Positions 26,089-34,279 of a stretch of 64,000 bases of DNA are shown here, piece by piece (position 1 is the stretch's first letter; every line of letters begins with the position of its first letter). The notes beneath the pieces were generated by a model, which did no database searches, was not told where the DNA came from, and worked only from the letters and a program-made list of their open reading frames with translations. The stretch spans positions 62,001-126,000 of the forward strand of contig CAVOWQ010000009.1 in the NCBI GenBank assembly GCA_963700195.1, read 5' to 3'. The DNA comes from AP-15 sp963700195 (GTDB lineage Bacteria; Pseudomonadota; Alphaproteobacteria; ATCC43930; CGMCC-115725). Position numbers and translations under genes: made by a program.

Positions 26089-28938
26089 CTAATTTAAAGC
26101 CTGCTCGATCGCTCGGACGAGCGTGGCGAGACCGGCGTCGAGATTACCGGTGATGTGCGCCCGCAAGGCGCGCCGGCCGCGCTCCGCAAGCACCTCGAAA
26201 TCGCCGCGCGCCTGCGCTTCCTTGACGATGCCAAAGGTATAGGACTGATCGGGCACCGACAAATCCTCGGAATCGTCGCAGGTGATCTGCAAGAAAACGC
26301 CGCTGTTTGGGCCGCCCTTGTAGGCCTGTCCCGTCGAATGCTGGAACCGCGGGCCGAAGCCGACGCAGGTCGCCGCCTTGGTCCGGTCGCGAACGGTGCG
26401 GCGGATGCGCTGCATCACATCTATGTGGGCGGGGCTGCGCTCGATATAGGCGAGGAACGCCGCGTAATCACCCGGGCCGATCCGTTCGAAATGTGCCTTG
26501 AGCGCTGCCGTGAGGCTGGTAGCCTGCGGCTTCAAGGCGGCCTCGTTGCGCGGATCGGCGAATAGTTTGACCCCGTCGCCCTCGAAGAACGCGCGCGCCT
26601 CGGGCAGCGCGCCGGCTTTCTCATAGGCCTCGGTCAGGTCGCGGGTCTTGACCTTGGCTGCCTCGACATCGGGCTGATCGAACGGGTTGATGCCGATGAT
26701 CGAGCCGGCGACTGCGGTCGCCATCTCCCAGCGGAAGAACTCCTGCCCGAGCTGCATCACGTCGGATACCGTGATCCGCACCACCGGATGCCCGGCAGAC
26801 TCCAGCGCGGCTATGGCCCGTTCTTGCTCGGCATCCTGATCGGCGGCGAGCCGGAGATAGGCGAATACGCGATCATTGCCGTAAACCGACGGCGCTCCCA
26901 GCGGCTCGGCATCGACCGGCACGATGCCCTTGCCGAGCTTACCGGTCGATTCAGCGAGAAGCTGTTCGAGCCAAGCGCCAAAATCAGCAATGCCAGAGGA
27001 GGCGATGACCGTCACTTTGTCGCGCCCGCGACGCTGTGCGGTCCCGAGGATCGCGCCGAGGATTACGCCCGGGTTCTCGACCGGAGGCGCGCTCGCCGCG
27101 CAAGAGCGCACCATCTCGGCCGTGTTTTCAAGAAAGGCGCGCGTGTCGATGCCGATCGCAGCCGCCGGCACCATTCCAAAATCCGACAATACCGAATAGC
27201 GGCCGCCAATGCTCGGCAATCCGTGGAACACACAGCGGAACCCTTCGTTGCGCGCCGTCTTTTCGAGCGACGAGCCCGGGTCGGTGACGGCGACGAATCG
27301 CTTCGGCGCCTCGTCTGTGCCGACGATCTGCTTGGCCCGCTCGTAAAAATACTGCTTGAAGATGTTGGGTTCGAGCGTGCTGCCGGACTTGCTCGACACC
27401 AGGAACAACGTCCGTCCGAGATCGACGCGGGATTCGAAGTGCCGGATCTGCGCCGGGTCGGTCGAGTCGAGCACATGCAGTTTCGGGTAGCCGGGCTTGC
27501 TGCCGAAGGTCTCGGCGAATACCTCGGGGCCGAGGCTCGAACCACCCATGCCGAGCAACAGCACATCGCGGAAGCCGGAGCGCTTGACGTCGTCGGCGAA
27601 GTCCTGAAGGTGGGCGATCCCCTTCAACTGCTTGTCGACGATGTCCAACCAACCGAGCCAGTTGGCCTCGTCCGCCTCCGTCCACAATGACGCGTCGGCA
27701 GCCCACAGCCGCCGGACCTTGCCCTCCTTGCGCCAGTCCTCGAGGGCAGCCTGGACGTCCTTCTGCAACTCGTCCGGCAGCTTGTAAGTCATCGAATTAA
27801 GCTTGGGCCCTAGCACCGTCCGACGTTTTTTCTGAACCGCGGCGTAGAGCTGGTCGGCCGCGTCTGCGAACTGCCGCACGCCGTCTTCGACGAGCTTCGA
27901 GGTCACCGCCTCGATCGAGATGCCGGCTTTGGGGAGCGCATTCATTACCGCCTGCGCGCCATCGACATCCTCTTCGAGGCTGGGCCGCGGATGGCCGTGG
28001 TCGCGGTAGGCATCCATCGTCGCCGGCGGAATCGTGTTTACGGTGTCCGCGCCGATCAGTTCGTCGACATAAAGAACGTCGCTGTAGGCCTTGTTCTTGG
28101 TTCCGGTGCTCGCCCACAGGAGGCGCTGCGTCTGAGCGCCCTGCTGCGCCAGCCGCTGCCAGCGCTCGTCGGAATATATTTTCCCATAGAGCTGATAGGC
28201 GAGCTTGGCGTTGGCGACCGCAGTTTTGCCCTTGAGCTTTTGCAGCTCTGCCTTGGCGGCCGGATCGGCGGTTGCGGCGATCTTTTTGTCGAGCTCTTCA
28301 TCGACCAAGGTGTCGATGCGGCTGACGAAAAAGCTCGCCACGCTGGACACCTTGTGCGGGTCGCCGCCCTTTTTCGCGAAAGCCTCGAGACCGGAAATGT
28401 AAGCGTCGGCAACCTCCGCGTAGACCTGCTGCGAAAACAGCAACGTCACATTGATGTTGATCCCTTCGCTGATCAAGGTGCGGATCGCCGGCAAACCTGC
28501 CTTGGTACCGGGCACCTTGACCATCAGGTTACGGCGGTTCACCTCGTGCCACAACCGGCGGGCCTCCTCGATCGTCTCATGCGTGTTCATCGCCAGGTAG
28601 GGCGAGACTTCGAGGCTGATAAAGCCGTCACGCCGCTGCGTCTGTTCGTAGACAATGTTCAAGGTGTCGGCGCCCTCCTGGATGTCGCGAACCGCGAGAT
28701 CCTCGAACAGCGCGCCGGGATCGAGATCCCCAGAGGCTTCCGCCTCGGCGATCAGCGCGTCGTAATCATCGCCGTGACCGATCGCCTTCTCGAAAATCGA
28801 CGGGTTCGAGGTGACGCCGCGCAGCCCATCCTCGGCGATCAGCTTCGCGAGGCCGCCGCTCTTCAACAGATCACGGCTGACAAAATCGAGCCATACCGAC
28901 TGCCCGAATTCGTTAAGCGTCCTCAAAGGATTGGCCAT
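26089..28938 (-). CDS. Bifunctional transaldolase / glucose-6-phosphate isomerase
   Basis: This is a natural fusion of two enzymes. Residues 1 to about 370 are transaldolase (LWLDFVSRDLL-like start, GVTSNPSIFEKAI, the Schiff-base lysine region LMVKVPGTKAG, and RLLWASTGTKN). From about 385 to 949 is glucose-6-phosphate isomerase (LLLGMGGSSLGPEVFAET, the SIS-domain sugar-phosphate site in SSKSGSTLEPN, and INPFDQPDVEAAK near the end). The ATG at 28938 has AAGGAG upstream and gives MANPLRTLNEFGQ. It lies four bases after tkt. Coupling the two activities links the non-oxidative pentose pathway directly to fructose/glucose 6-phosphate exchange. Such fusions are known in several bacterial groups. 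Confidence 0.95.
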   Translation of the reverse strand: MANPLRTLNEFGQSVWLDFVSRDLLKSGGLAKLIAEDGLRGVTSNPSIFEKAIGHGDDYDALIAEAEASGDLDPGALFEDLAVRDIQEGADTLNIVYEQTQRRDGFISLEVSPYLAMNTHETIEEARRLWHEVNRRNLMVKVPGTKAGLPAIRTLISEGININVTLLFSQQVYAEVADAYISGLEAFAKKGGDPHKVSSVASFFVSRIDTLVDEELDKKIAATADPAAKAELQKLKGKTAVANAKLAYQLYGKIYSDERWQRLAQQGAQTQRLLWASTGTKNKAYSDVLYVDELIGADTVNTIPPATMDAYRDHGHPRPSLEEDVDGAQAVMNALPKAGISIEAVTSKLVEDGVRQFADAADQLYAAVQKKRRTVLGPKLNSMTYKLPDELQKDVQAALEDWRKEGKVRRLWAADASLWTEADEANWLGWLDIVDKQLKGIAHLQDFADDVKRSGFRDVLLLGMGGSSLGPEVFAETFGSKPGYPKLHVLDSTDPAQIRHFESRVDLGRTLFLVSSKSGSTLEPNIFKQYFYERAKQIVGTDEAPKRFVAVTDPGSSLEKTARNEGFRCVFHGLPSIGGRYSVLSDFGMVPAAAIGIDTRAFLENTAEMVRSCAASAPPVENPGVILGAILGTAQRRGRDKVTVIASSGIADFGAWLEQLLAESTGKLGKGIVPVDAEPLGAPSVYGNDRVFAYLRLAADQDAEQERAIAALESAGHPVVRITVSDVMQLGQEFFRWEMATAVAGSIIGINPFDQPDVEAAKVKTRDLTEAYEKAGALPEARAFFEGDGVKLFADPRNEAALKPQATSLTAALKAHFERIGPGDYAAFLAYIERSPAHIDVMQRIRRTVRDRTKAATCVGFGPRFQHSTGQAYKGGPNSGVFLQITCDDSEDLSVPDQSYTFGIVKEAQARGDFEVLAERGRRALRAHITGNLDAGLATLVRAIEQALN

Positions 28939-28942
28939 GACC

Positions 28943-31008
28943 CTACTCCTTGCGCGAGAGCTGCTGCTTGGCAGCCGCATAGACGTTTTCGCCGGTGAAC
29001 CCGAATTTGACCAAGAGCTCTTTCAGCGGCGCTGAAGCGCCAAAGGTCTTCATGCCGAGGATCGTGCCGCGCAATCCGGTATAGCGCTCCCAGCCGAGGG
29101 TAGAAGCCTGCTCGACCGCGACCCGCCGGGTCACGTCGGGCGGCAATACCGCCGCCCGATATTCTTCCGGCTGATGCTCGAACAACTCCCATGACGGCAT
29201 GCTGACCACCCGTGCGGCGATCCCTTCGGAGGTCAGTTTCTCATAGACCTCGACGCAGAGTCCCACCTCGCTTCCGGTGGCCATCAGGATCACGTCCGGT
29301 TTCCCATTGCCGGCATCGGCCAAGACATAGGCGCCGCGCCTGACGCCGCTCGCCGGCGCATACCGGGTGCGGTCGAAGGTCGGCAGGTTCTGCCGGCTGC
29401 AGATCAGGCAAACCGGCTCGTGTTTGAGGCTCAGCGCGACGCGCCAGGCCTCCGCCACCTCGTTGGCGTCCGCCGGACGCAGGACGATCAGGCCGGGAAT
29501 GCTGCGCAGCGCCGCCAGCTGCTCGACCGGCTGATGCGTCGGCCCATCCTCGCCCAGTCCAATCGAATCATGGGTAAAGACGTAGACTATAGGGAGCTCC
29601 ATGATCGCGCCGAGCCGGATCGGCGGCTTCATGTAATCGGAGAAGATCAGGAAACCCGAGCCGTACGGACGGAGCTTCGATAGCGACAGGCCGTTGCAGA
29701 TCGACCCCATCGCGTGCTCGCGGATGCCAAAATGAAAATTGCGCCCGCTATAGTTGTCGCGCTCGAAGTCACCGGCGCCCTCGAACGTTAGTCGGGTCTT
29801 GGTCGACGGCGCGAGATCGGCGGCGCCGCCGAGCAGCCACGGCAGACGCGGCGCAATCGCGTTGAGCACATGAGCCGACGAGTTGCGGGTGGCGATGCCC
29901 TTCGGGTCCGCCGGAAAGGACGGAATGTCCTTGTCCCACCCCTCGGGGAGATCGCGCCGCTGCATCCGCTCGCACTGGTCGGCGAGTTCCGGATAGGCGC
30001 CTGCGGTAGCCCTCGAAGAGCGCCAGCCACTCCGTCCGCAGCTTCTTCCCGCGGGCACCGAAATGCTCTGCGAAGTGCTCGTAGACGCCTTCCGGCACGA
30101 GAAATTGCGCGTCCTCGGGCCAGCCGTAAAAGCGCTTGGTGAGCTTGACCTCGGCCTCGCCCAACGCCTCGCCATGAGCCCCCGAGGTGTCCTGTTTATG
30201 CGGCGCACCGTAGCCGATATGGCTTTCGACAATGATCAGACTGGGCCGATCATCGATCCGCTTCGCAACGGTGATCGCTTCGGCGACGCGCTCTCGGTCG
30301 TTGGCGTCGCTGACCCGCTGGACATGCCAGCCGTAGGCGAGAAACCGCCCGGCGACATCCTCGCTGAAGGCGAGAGCGGTGTTGCCTTCGATCGTGATGT
30401 GGTTGCTGTCGTAGATCCAGCAGAGATTGCCGAGGCCCAAGATGGCCGGCCACCGAAGCGGCTTCGCTGCCGACGCCCTCCATCATGCAGCCGTCGCCGC
30501 ACAGCGCGAAGACATCGTAGTCGAACAGCTTAAAATCCGGCCGGTTGAAGTGGCGCGCCAGCCAGTTGGCCGCGATCGCCATCCCGACGCTGGTCGCAAT
30601 CCCCTGCCCCAACGGGCCGGTCGTCGTCTCGACACCGGAGGTCCAATGATATTCCGGGTGACCCGGGCACTTGCTGTCGAGCTGGCGGAACCGCTTCAGA
30701 TCGTCGAGCGCGACGGCCGGCGTGCCGAGCCGCTCGTATTTTTCGTCGACCGATTTTACCCCGGTCAGGTGCAGCATCGAATAGAGCAAGGCCGAGGCAT
30801 GGCCGTTGGACAGCACGAAGCGGTCGCGGTTCGGCCAGATCGGATCCTCGGGATCGAAACGCAGGAATTCCTGCCACAGCGTGTAAACCACCGGCGCCAT
30901 CCCCATCGGCGTCCCGGGGTGGCCGGATTTGGCCTTCTGGACCGCATCGATGCACAGGGTGCGGATGGTATTGACGCAGATTTCGTCGATCGAGCCGGTG
31001 GGGGCCAT
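28943..31008 (-). CDS. tkt: Transketolase (two frame changes)
   Basis: Transketolase moves two-carbon units between sugar phosphates using thiamine diphosphate. The first part holds KSGHPGTPMGMAPVVY, NRDRFVLSNGHASALLY and the diphosphate-binding GDGCMMEGVGSEA. A shift near 30440 gives LCWIYDSNHITIEG, and another near 30003 gives AYPELADQCERM. Then come RNFHFGIREHAMG, VYVFTHDSIGLGEDGPTHQPVEQ and the C-terminal domain. Joined length is about 688 aa, close to the family norm (660-680). It is first of the six-gene operon. The 280 bases upstream hold no clear gene and probably the promoter. Confidence 0.92.
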
Positions 31009-31290
31009 CAAATCGTCCCTCTCAGATTTGACCGAAGTCACCGCGGCTTTCGTGCCGCCAGATAGAGAACGCCGAAGGTGCTCTCGATGATCTCGACCGT
31101 GATCGGAATTTCTCCGGGTGCGGCCATTGCCGCCCCGACAGTGGGCTTTGCGGCACCAGAGACCCCCGTTACGATTGCGGTTACGGGACCGTACCGCCGC
31201 GGTGTCGCACACCTTATAACTGTGGCGCAACACGCCTCGGGCAAGGAATTAGAGACATTCTTTGAAAATTCACGCTGGGGGAGGTCGCAT
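31009..31290. other. intergenic region upstream of tkt
   Basis: This holds no gene I can support. Short frames on both strands exist; the longest minus one would give a 29-68 residue peptide ending in LYLAARKPR, with no convincing ribosome site. The stretch presumably carries the tkt operon promoter, but I could not find a pair of hexamers with good spacing. Confidence 0.5.
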
Positions 31291-31803
31291 TCAGCCGGCT
31301 CTCTCTAGAGTTCCCCGAAACACCGGCGGCCCGGTCGGCTCGCGATTTGGAGAGCCGCCGGCTGGTTCCAGTGTAACGACGAGTTCTCCGGTGCCGGCCA
31401 ACAGGCGTGCATTCTCCGGCGAGACCGCAATGCGTTTGCGCCCGGACGGCGGCAACAGACCGAGCTGACGCGGCCCGCTCCGGTCCGCGACCAAGAGCCA
31501 CAGCTGATAGACGCGTCCCGGCGGAGCCGGCTCGTCCCGCAGAGTATCGGCGGCGATCTGATGAGCGGCGCCGGCGAGCCGGATCGCCCAGATCGGATGC
31601 CGTTCGCCGTCACGCACGACCGCGACAATCGAGATGTCGGAGAAATCGGGCGGGTCGCGGGCAATCATCGCGGCGACGAGCAACGCGAGGGAGAGGATCG
31701 CGAAGACCCCGGTCGTCCATCGCCACACGCGGATATCGGCCCACAGCTTGGCGAGCCGAGCGACTTCGCGCGGCGCTCCCGCAGAGGGGTTGTCGATGCT
31801 CAC
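31291..31803 (-). CDS. RskA-type anti-sigma factor domain protein
   Basis: The product is 170 aa: a short cytoplasmic N-terminus (about 30 residues), one membrane helix (about 33-49) and a periplasmic RskA-like C-terminal domain (PPGRVYQLWLLVADRSGPRQLGLL, then GELVVTLEPAGGSPNREPTGPPVFRG). RskA proteins hold extracytoplasmic-function sigma factors at the membrane. The usual N-terminal zinc-binding anti-sigma domain is missing, and no sigma factor gene is adjacent. The GTG start overlaps the stop of a 56-residue gene (GTGA), so those two are coupled. Confidence 0.82.
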   Translation of the reverse strand: MSIDNPSAGAPREVARLAKLWADIRVWRWTTGVFAILSLALLVAAMIARDPPDFSDISIVAVVRDGERHPIWAIRLAGAAHQIAADTLRDEPAPPGRVYQLWLLVADRSGPRQLGLLPPSGRKRIAVSPENARLLAGTGELVVTLEPAGGSPNREPTGPPVFRGTLERAG

Positions 31804-31970
31804 TGCTCTGCTTCATCCCGGAGCCGGGTCAACAGGCTGCCGGCATCCTCTCCTGTGGGCATATGACCGACGCGCCGTGCCGCCAGCCACTCCAGGTCGG
31901 CCAGCGACACGGGCTGCGGCTCCGGAATGGTTTTGGGCTCATTTGTTGGAGCCGCATCGCGCGTGGTCAT
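31800..31970 (-). CDS. 56-residue protein coupled to the RskA-like gene
   Basis: The product starts MTTRDAAPTNEPKTIPEPQP and continues with a predicted helical part (LADLEWLAARRVGHM, then LLTRLRDEAEQ). It has no cysteine, signal or membrane segment, so it is not a zinc-finger anti-sigma domain. Its TGA overlaps the GTG of the RskA-like gene, which argues that it is translated. A small cytoplasmic partner that replaces the missing anti-sigma N-terminal domain is possible but is only inference. Confidence 0.6.
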   Translation of the reverse strand: MTTRDAAPTNEPKTIPEPQPVSLADLEWLAARRVGHMPTGEDAGSLLTRLRDEAEQ

Positions 31971-32143
31971 GACGGCTTCCCTTTCGAGGATCCGATCCGG
32001 CCCGCAGCATTATCCTCTCTCCCGCAGACCAAAAGAAAGGATGCAAGGCTGTCCGGGCAAATCCTGCGGCCGGGCTCACAGGCTGCGCCCGCGCCCCGGA
32101 ATGACGCCCGCGTCGAAGTTCTTTCGTATCTCGGCACCGCTGA

Positions 32144-33463
32144 TCACCGCCGGTTTCTGCCCTTGACCGGAGTTACCAGTACCCGGTCGACCCGGCGGCC
32201 GTCCATTTTGACGACCTCGAAGCGCCAGTCGCCGGCGGAGATGCGGTCGGCTTCCATCGGGACGCGATTGAGCCGGGCCATCAAGTAGCCGCCCAGGGTG
32301 TGGAAGTCGGGGTCTTCGCCGGGCAAGCGGGAAATCCCCAGCACCTGCTTCAATTCGTCGAGCCCGACCATGCCGTCGATCAGCCAAGTCTCGTCGTCGC
32401 GCCGCACGATGCGCTGATCGGCCTCGGGCGAGCCCGGAATATCGCCGACCAGCGTCTCGAGGATGTCGCTCGGCGTGACCAGTCCTTCGAGATCGCCGTA
32501 CTCGTCGACGATCAGCGCCATCGGCTCACCGGAGGTCTTGAACACCTCCAGCACGCGGAGCACCGTAACCGTGTTGGGCAGATAAAGCGGCGGCCGGGTC
32601 GCGGTGCGCAGATCGAAAGGCTGCCGGTCAACAGGTTGGCGGGCGAGGCACGCGGCAAGCAGGTCCTTTGCCTGCAGAATCCCGATAACCTGCTGCGAGC
32701 CGCCTTGCACCACCGGAAACCGGGAATAGGAACTCTCGCGGATCTTGCGCCGGTTCTCCTCCTCGGAAGCGTCGAGATCGACCCATTCGATTTGCGTCCG
32801 CGGCGTCATGACGGCGCTCGCGCGCCGGTCGCCGAGGCGCAGCGCCATCTCGACGATCGCCGTTTCGGCGAGGGGGATGTGCCCGGTCGCAACTCCCTCG
32901 CGCAGCATGAAGGTGATCTCCTCGTCGGTGACGGGGGCGGCTCCCTGGCTGCGCATCGGCAGCAGGCGAAGCACGAAATCGGTCGATGCGCTCAAGAACC
33001 ATTCGATCGGTGCTCCCACCCGGGCAATTGCTCGCATAAATCGGCCGAGCGCAGCGGCGATCCGCTCGGGGTGGAGTAGTGCGATGCGCTTTGGCACGAG
33101 CTCGCCGAGGATCAGCGAGAAGTACGCGATGCCGATCACGACAACCGCCATGCTAATCACATGCGCATAGCGCGCGGCAAATCCGCCATAGGTGCCGAGC
33201 TGCCGCTCGAGTTGGTCGCCCAAAGTGGCTTCTCCGAAAGTACCGGAGAGGACGGCGATCAACGTGACGCCGATCTGGACGGTCGAGAGGAGGCGCGAGG
33301 GATCCGCCTTCAGTTCGAGCGCCGCCTGGGCGCCGCGATTGCCAGCCTCTGCCACTGGCACCAAGCGCGCCTTCCGCGCCGAGACCAGCGCGATCTCGGC
33401 CATCGCAAAGACACTGTTCACGACGATCAGCAGGAGGACGATCGAGAGGTGCAGGATGAGCAT
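32144..33463 (-). CDS. CNNM/HlyC/CorC-family membrane protein with CBS domains
   Basis: The product is 439 aa. A CNNM (DUF21) transmembrane domain with about four helices (about 1-190, including GELVPKRIALLHPE) is followed by two CBS domains (MTPRTQIEWVDLDAS to ILQAKDL, and the VDEYGDLEGLVTPSDILETLVGDI pair) and a C-terminal CorC_HlyC domain (LGGYLMARLNRVP). Members are linked to magnesium or cobalt efflux or resistance. I chose the ATG giving MLILHLSIVLLL over an upstream start. It is distinct from the CorC gene at 59.8 kb, which lacks the membrane part. Confidence 0.9.
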   Translation of the reverse strand: MLILHLSIVLLLIVVNSVFAMAEIALVSARKARLVPVAEAGNRGAQAALELKADPSRLLSTVQIGVTLIAVLSGTFGEATLGDQLERQLGTYGGFAARYAHVISMAVVVIGIAYFSLILGELVPKRIALLHPERIAAALGRFMRAIARVGAPIEWFLSASTDFVLRLLPMRSQGAAPVTDEEITFMLREGVATGHIPLAETAIVEMALRLGDRRASAVMTPRTQIEWVDLDASEEENRRKIRESSYSRFPVVQGGSQQVIGILQAKDLLAACLARQPVDRQPFDLRTATRPPLYLPNTVTVLRVLEVFKTSGEPMALIVDEYGDLEGLVTPSDILETLVGDIPGSPEADQRIVRRDDETWLIDGMVGLDELKQVLGISRLPGEDPDFHTLGGYLMARLNRVPMEADRISAGDWRFEVVKMDGRRVDRVLVTPVKGRNRR

Positions 33464-33483
33464 CGCAATCGCCTGTGGAGATT

Positions 33484-33504
33484 GCGCCCGCCGCAAGCGG
33501 GCGC
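33484..33504. repeat. GC-rich inverted repeat upstream of the CNNM gene
   Basis: An eight-base perfect stem (GCGCCCGC / GCGGGCGC) with a CGCAA loop lies between the CNNM start and the rpsD terminator. With no T-run it is more likely a structured leader or repeat than a terminator. Confidence 0.45.
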
Positions 33505-33544
33505 GCCGTCATCAGTGTGGAGGAGGAAGGCGATCACGCAACGG

Positions 33545-33570
33545 AAAAAGCCGCGGCGCGCGCGGCTTTA
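33545..33570 (-). terminator. rho-independent terminator of rpsD
   Basis: On the minus strand AAAGCCGCG and CGCGGCTTT form a stem with a short GC loop, followed by a T-run (CTTTTT). It starts about 25 bases after the rpsD stop. This is the clearest intrinsic terminator in the window. Confidence 0.8.
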
Positions 33571-33595
33571 GATCTGCAACTGAGAAGCTAAAGGA

Positions 33596-34213
33596 TCAGC
33601 GCGAATAGTATTCGATGACGAGGTTGGGCTCCATCGATACCGGATAAGGCACATCGGTGGGCTTGGGTGCGCGGATAAACCGGCCCCGCATGCGGTCGTG
33701 GTCGATCTCGAGATAGTCGGGAACGTCGCGCTCGCCGGACCCGGACGCCTCGAGAACGAGCGCCATCTGTTTCGCCTTCGCCGTCAGCTCAACCGTGTCG
33801 CCATCACGCACGGTGTAGGATGGAATGTTGATGCGCCGGCCGTTGACCAGCACGTGCCTGTGGTTGACGAGCTGACGCGCGGCAAACGGGGTCGGCACGA
33901 ACTTCATGCGGTAGACGACCGCGTCGAGCCGCCGCTCGAGCAGCTCGATCAGATTGTCGCCGGTGTCGCCGCGCCGCCGCACGGCCTCGGCGTAGAGCCG
34001 GCGGAACTGGCGCTCGCCCAGATTGGCGTAATAGCCCTTCAGCTTCTGCTTGGCGGCGAGCTGCGTGCCAAAATCCGACGGCTTCTTGCGCCGCTGCCCA
34101 TGCTGCCCCGGACCGTATTCACGCCGGTTGAGCGGGCTTTTCGGGCGGCCCCACAAATTCACCTGGAGACGCCGGTTGATCTTGTACTTCGGTTCCTGAC
34201 GCTTGCTGCTCAT
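33596..34213 (-). CDS. rpsD: 30S ribosomal protein S4
   Basis: S4 is a primary 16S rRNA-binding protein that nucleates 30S assembly. The 205-aa product has YKINRRLQVNLWGRPKSP, REYGPGQHGQRRKK and the S4 RNA-binding domain (RLDAVVYRMKFVPTPFAARQLVNHRHVLVNGRRINIPSY). The N-terminal zinc cysteines are absent, the zinc-free form usual in Alphaproteobacteria. It is a single-gene unit with its own promoter and terminator. Confidence 0.98.
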   Translation of the reverse strand: MSSKRQEPKYKINRRLQVNLWGRPKSPLNRREYGPGQHGQRRKKPSDFGTQLAAKQKLKGYYANLGERQFRRLYAEAVRRRGDTGDNLIELLERRLDAVVYRMKFVPTPFAARQLVNHRHVLVNGRRINIPSYTVRDGDTVELTAKAKQMALVLEASGSGERDVPDYLEIDHDRMRGRFIRAPKPTDVPYPVSMEPNLVIEYYSR

Positions 34214-34245
34214 TTACGGTTTAGATCCGGTTTCGGGCGGGGCGA

Positions 34246-34273
34246 ACTATAATCGTGAGAGGCGCAAAGTCAA
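34246..34273 (-). promoter_or_regulatory. sigma-70-type promoter for rpsD
   Basis: On the minus strand TTGACT is followed after 16 bases by TATAGT, 32 bases before the rpsD ATG. Both hexamers are close to consensus, and the pair falls in the short gap between typA and rpsD. Confidence 0.65.
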
Positions 34274-34279
34274 ACTTGC

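Noticed and set aside
31038..31244. A 29-68 residue frame on the minus strand upstream of tkt
   Set aside because: No ribosome site, no recognisable features, and competing frames on the other strand.
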